A stretch of DNA of 60,850 nucleotides from Akkermansiaceae bacterium UBA6138 (GTDB taxonomy: Bacteria > Verrucomicrobiota > Verrucomicrobiia > Verrucomicrobiales > DEV007), in contig DIVG01000010.1 in the NCBI GenBank assembly GCA_002422425.1, positions 13,256-74,105 of the forward strand. Direction: 5' to 3'. Position 1 is the first letter of the stretch. Each line of letters starts with the position of its first letter. Shown here one piece after another: positions 60,288-60,850 of the stretch. A program made the position numbers and the translations under genes. The notes beneath the pieces were generated by a model. The model searched no databases, was not told where the DNA came from, and saw nothing but the letters and a program-made list of their open reading frames with translations.

Positions 60288-60850
60288 ATGAAGACGATGG
60301 CAATCCCGACCCGAATTTTCTCCGCGCGAAAGTCTCTCTGGCTCTTCGTCCCGCTAGCGTCATGGGGCGGCCTTGCCTCGAGCGGTCTCGGCGCGCCGAG
60401 GAAGGGTTTGACTTCCTCTACAAAATCGACCCCGGCGCCTACGGCCCCCAACTCGCCATCGACGGGAAGACCGGCGAGCGCTACTTCGCGGACGGCAACG
60501 GCCTCGCCGTCGAGTTTGCCGAACCGATCGCGATCGATCGGATTGTCTTTTCCAGCGCGAAGGGCGAGAGCACCCCGGCGCATACGAAGTTCGTCTTCGT
60601 CGCCGACTATCGCCTCGAGGCCTCCGATGACGGCAAGACCTGGCGCGAGGTCGCCCACGGACGCGACCGCAAGCCGGTAAACCCCGCCCATCGTGATTTC
60701 CGTCTGCGCTCCGCCAAGCGCATGAAGGGCGAGACCGAACGCCTCGCCGCCTCGCCAACCGGATCTGGCAATACCACTTCGGCACCGGCATCGTCGACAC
60801 GCCGAACGATTTCGGCTACATGGGCGGTCGACCCACCCATCCCGAGCTGC
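60288..60850 (+). pseudogene. Broken DUF1553-family (PSD1-type) gene, running off the right edge
   Basis: Three pieces of one protein family lie in three frames. Frame from 60288: a signal peptide (MAIPTRIFSARKSLWLFVPLA). Frame from about 60398: an F5/8-type (discoidin-like) domain, with LAIDGKTGERYFADGNGLAV, IAIDRIVFSSAKG, YRLEASDDGKTWREVAH and FRLRSAKRMKGETERLAA. Frame from 60748: the start of a DUF1553 domain, RLANRIWQYHFGTGIVDTPN and FGYMGGRPTHPEL. No single frame joins them, and the usual PSCyt1/DUF1549 part before the discoidin part is missing. The second shift lies within overlapping CGCCTCGCC repeats (about 60740-60756), which fits a deletion. It looks like a decayed gene; assembly error is the alternative. 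Confidence 0.75.

Noticed and set aside
1..60850. CRISPR arrays, insertion sequences, tRNA and rRNA genes
   Set aside because: I looked for regular repeats, transposase-like frames and cloverleaf or rRNA sequences and found none; a dedicated search tool could still find a tRNA missed by eye.

Overview
The window is GC-rich, densely coded bacterial DNA that reads as a free-living member of the Verrucomicrobiota, probably class Verrucomicrobiae. The evidence is the combination of PVC-type genes with an ordinary peptidoglycan/FtsZ division machinery. The PVC-type genes are a DUF1549/DUF1553 protein with a CxxCH motif, a DUF1501 protein with a Tat signal, and a membrane-bound-dehydrogenase/HEAT/CxxCH protein next to SGNH and FG-GAP genes. 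Planctomycetes and Chlamydiae lack FtsZ, and the MurC-MurB fusion fits Verrucomicrobia. Few starts have a clear Shine-Dalgarno sequence. I saw no rRNA, tRNA, CRISPR array, insertion sequence or prophage.

Layout. 1-5.2 kb: end of a TRAP transporter permease, a P-type cation ATPase and a sodium:alanine-type symporter carrying a soluble insert. 5.4-9.0 kb: sdhCAB (complex II). 9.5-11.3 kb: a DUF116-polyprenyl synthase fusion. 11.3-14.3 kb: two small tail-anchored proteins and an ABC-2-type permease. 14.6-17.2 kb: purT and hisC, with a small gene coupled to hisC. 17.3-21.1 kb: the DUF1549/DUF1553 and DUF1501 pair. 21.1-24.0 kb: a YugP-type Zn peptidase and a PhoB/PhoR-like two-component pair. 24.1-33.8 kb: a lipid kinase, then the division and cell-wall cluster murG, murC-murB fusion, ddl, ftsQ, ftsA, ftsZ. 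33.8-38.6 kb: ankyrin-like protein, Amidase_3 enzyme, a degenerate CDP-alcohol phosphatidyltransferase, an ECF sigma factor, a PQQ-type propeller and a VTT membrane protein. 38.75-41.1 kb: a protease/LamG-like/SirB1 three-domain secreted protein. 41.2-43.5 kb: rplQ and rpoA with clear terminators, and a small secreted protein with a good sigma-70-like promoter. 43.5-49.3 kb: an Fe(III)-type ABC importer divergent from an NRAMP-like transporter. 49.3-52.8 kb: an L,D-transpeptidase, a small helical protein and a lipoprotein alpha/beta hydrolase. 52.8-59.1 kb: a leftward cluster of SGNH hydrolase, membrane-bound dehydrogenase-type protein, FG-GAP protein and a Cys-rich protein. 59.3-60.85 kb: a CPBP-like membrane protein and, at the right edge, a broken DUF1553-family gene.

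How the genes work together. The central block builds and divides the wall: lipid II assembly (MurG, MurC/MurB, Ddl), the divisome (FtsQ, FtsA, FtsZ), and, farther off, an amidase and an L,D-transpeptidase. The last two share an AT-rich motif upstream. The PVC-type redox and propeller proteins (17.3-21.1, 53.3-59.1 and 60.3 kb) look like extracytoplasmic catabolic or redox machinery of unknown substrate. The ABC importer and NRAMP-like gene share a short divergent promoter region with repeated half-sites, which suggests co-regulation.

The most unusual items are the DUF116-prenyl synthase fusion, the protease-LamG-SirB1 protein, an FtsZ whose T7 catalytic loop departs from the consensus, the metal-motif-free NRAMP homologue, and the decaying DUF1553 gene. 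All functional statements are read from motifs by eye; no database search was run.
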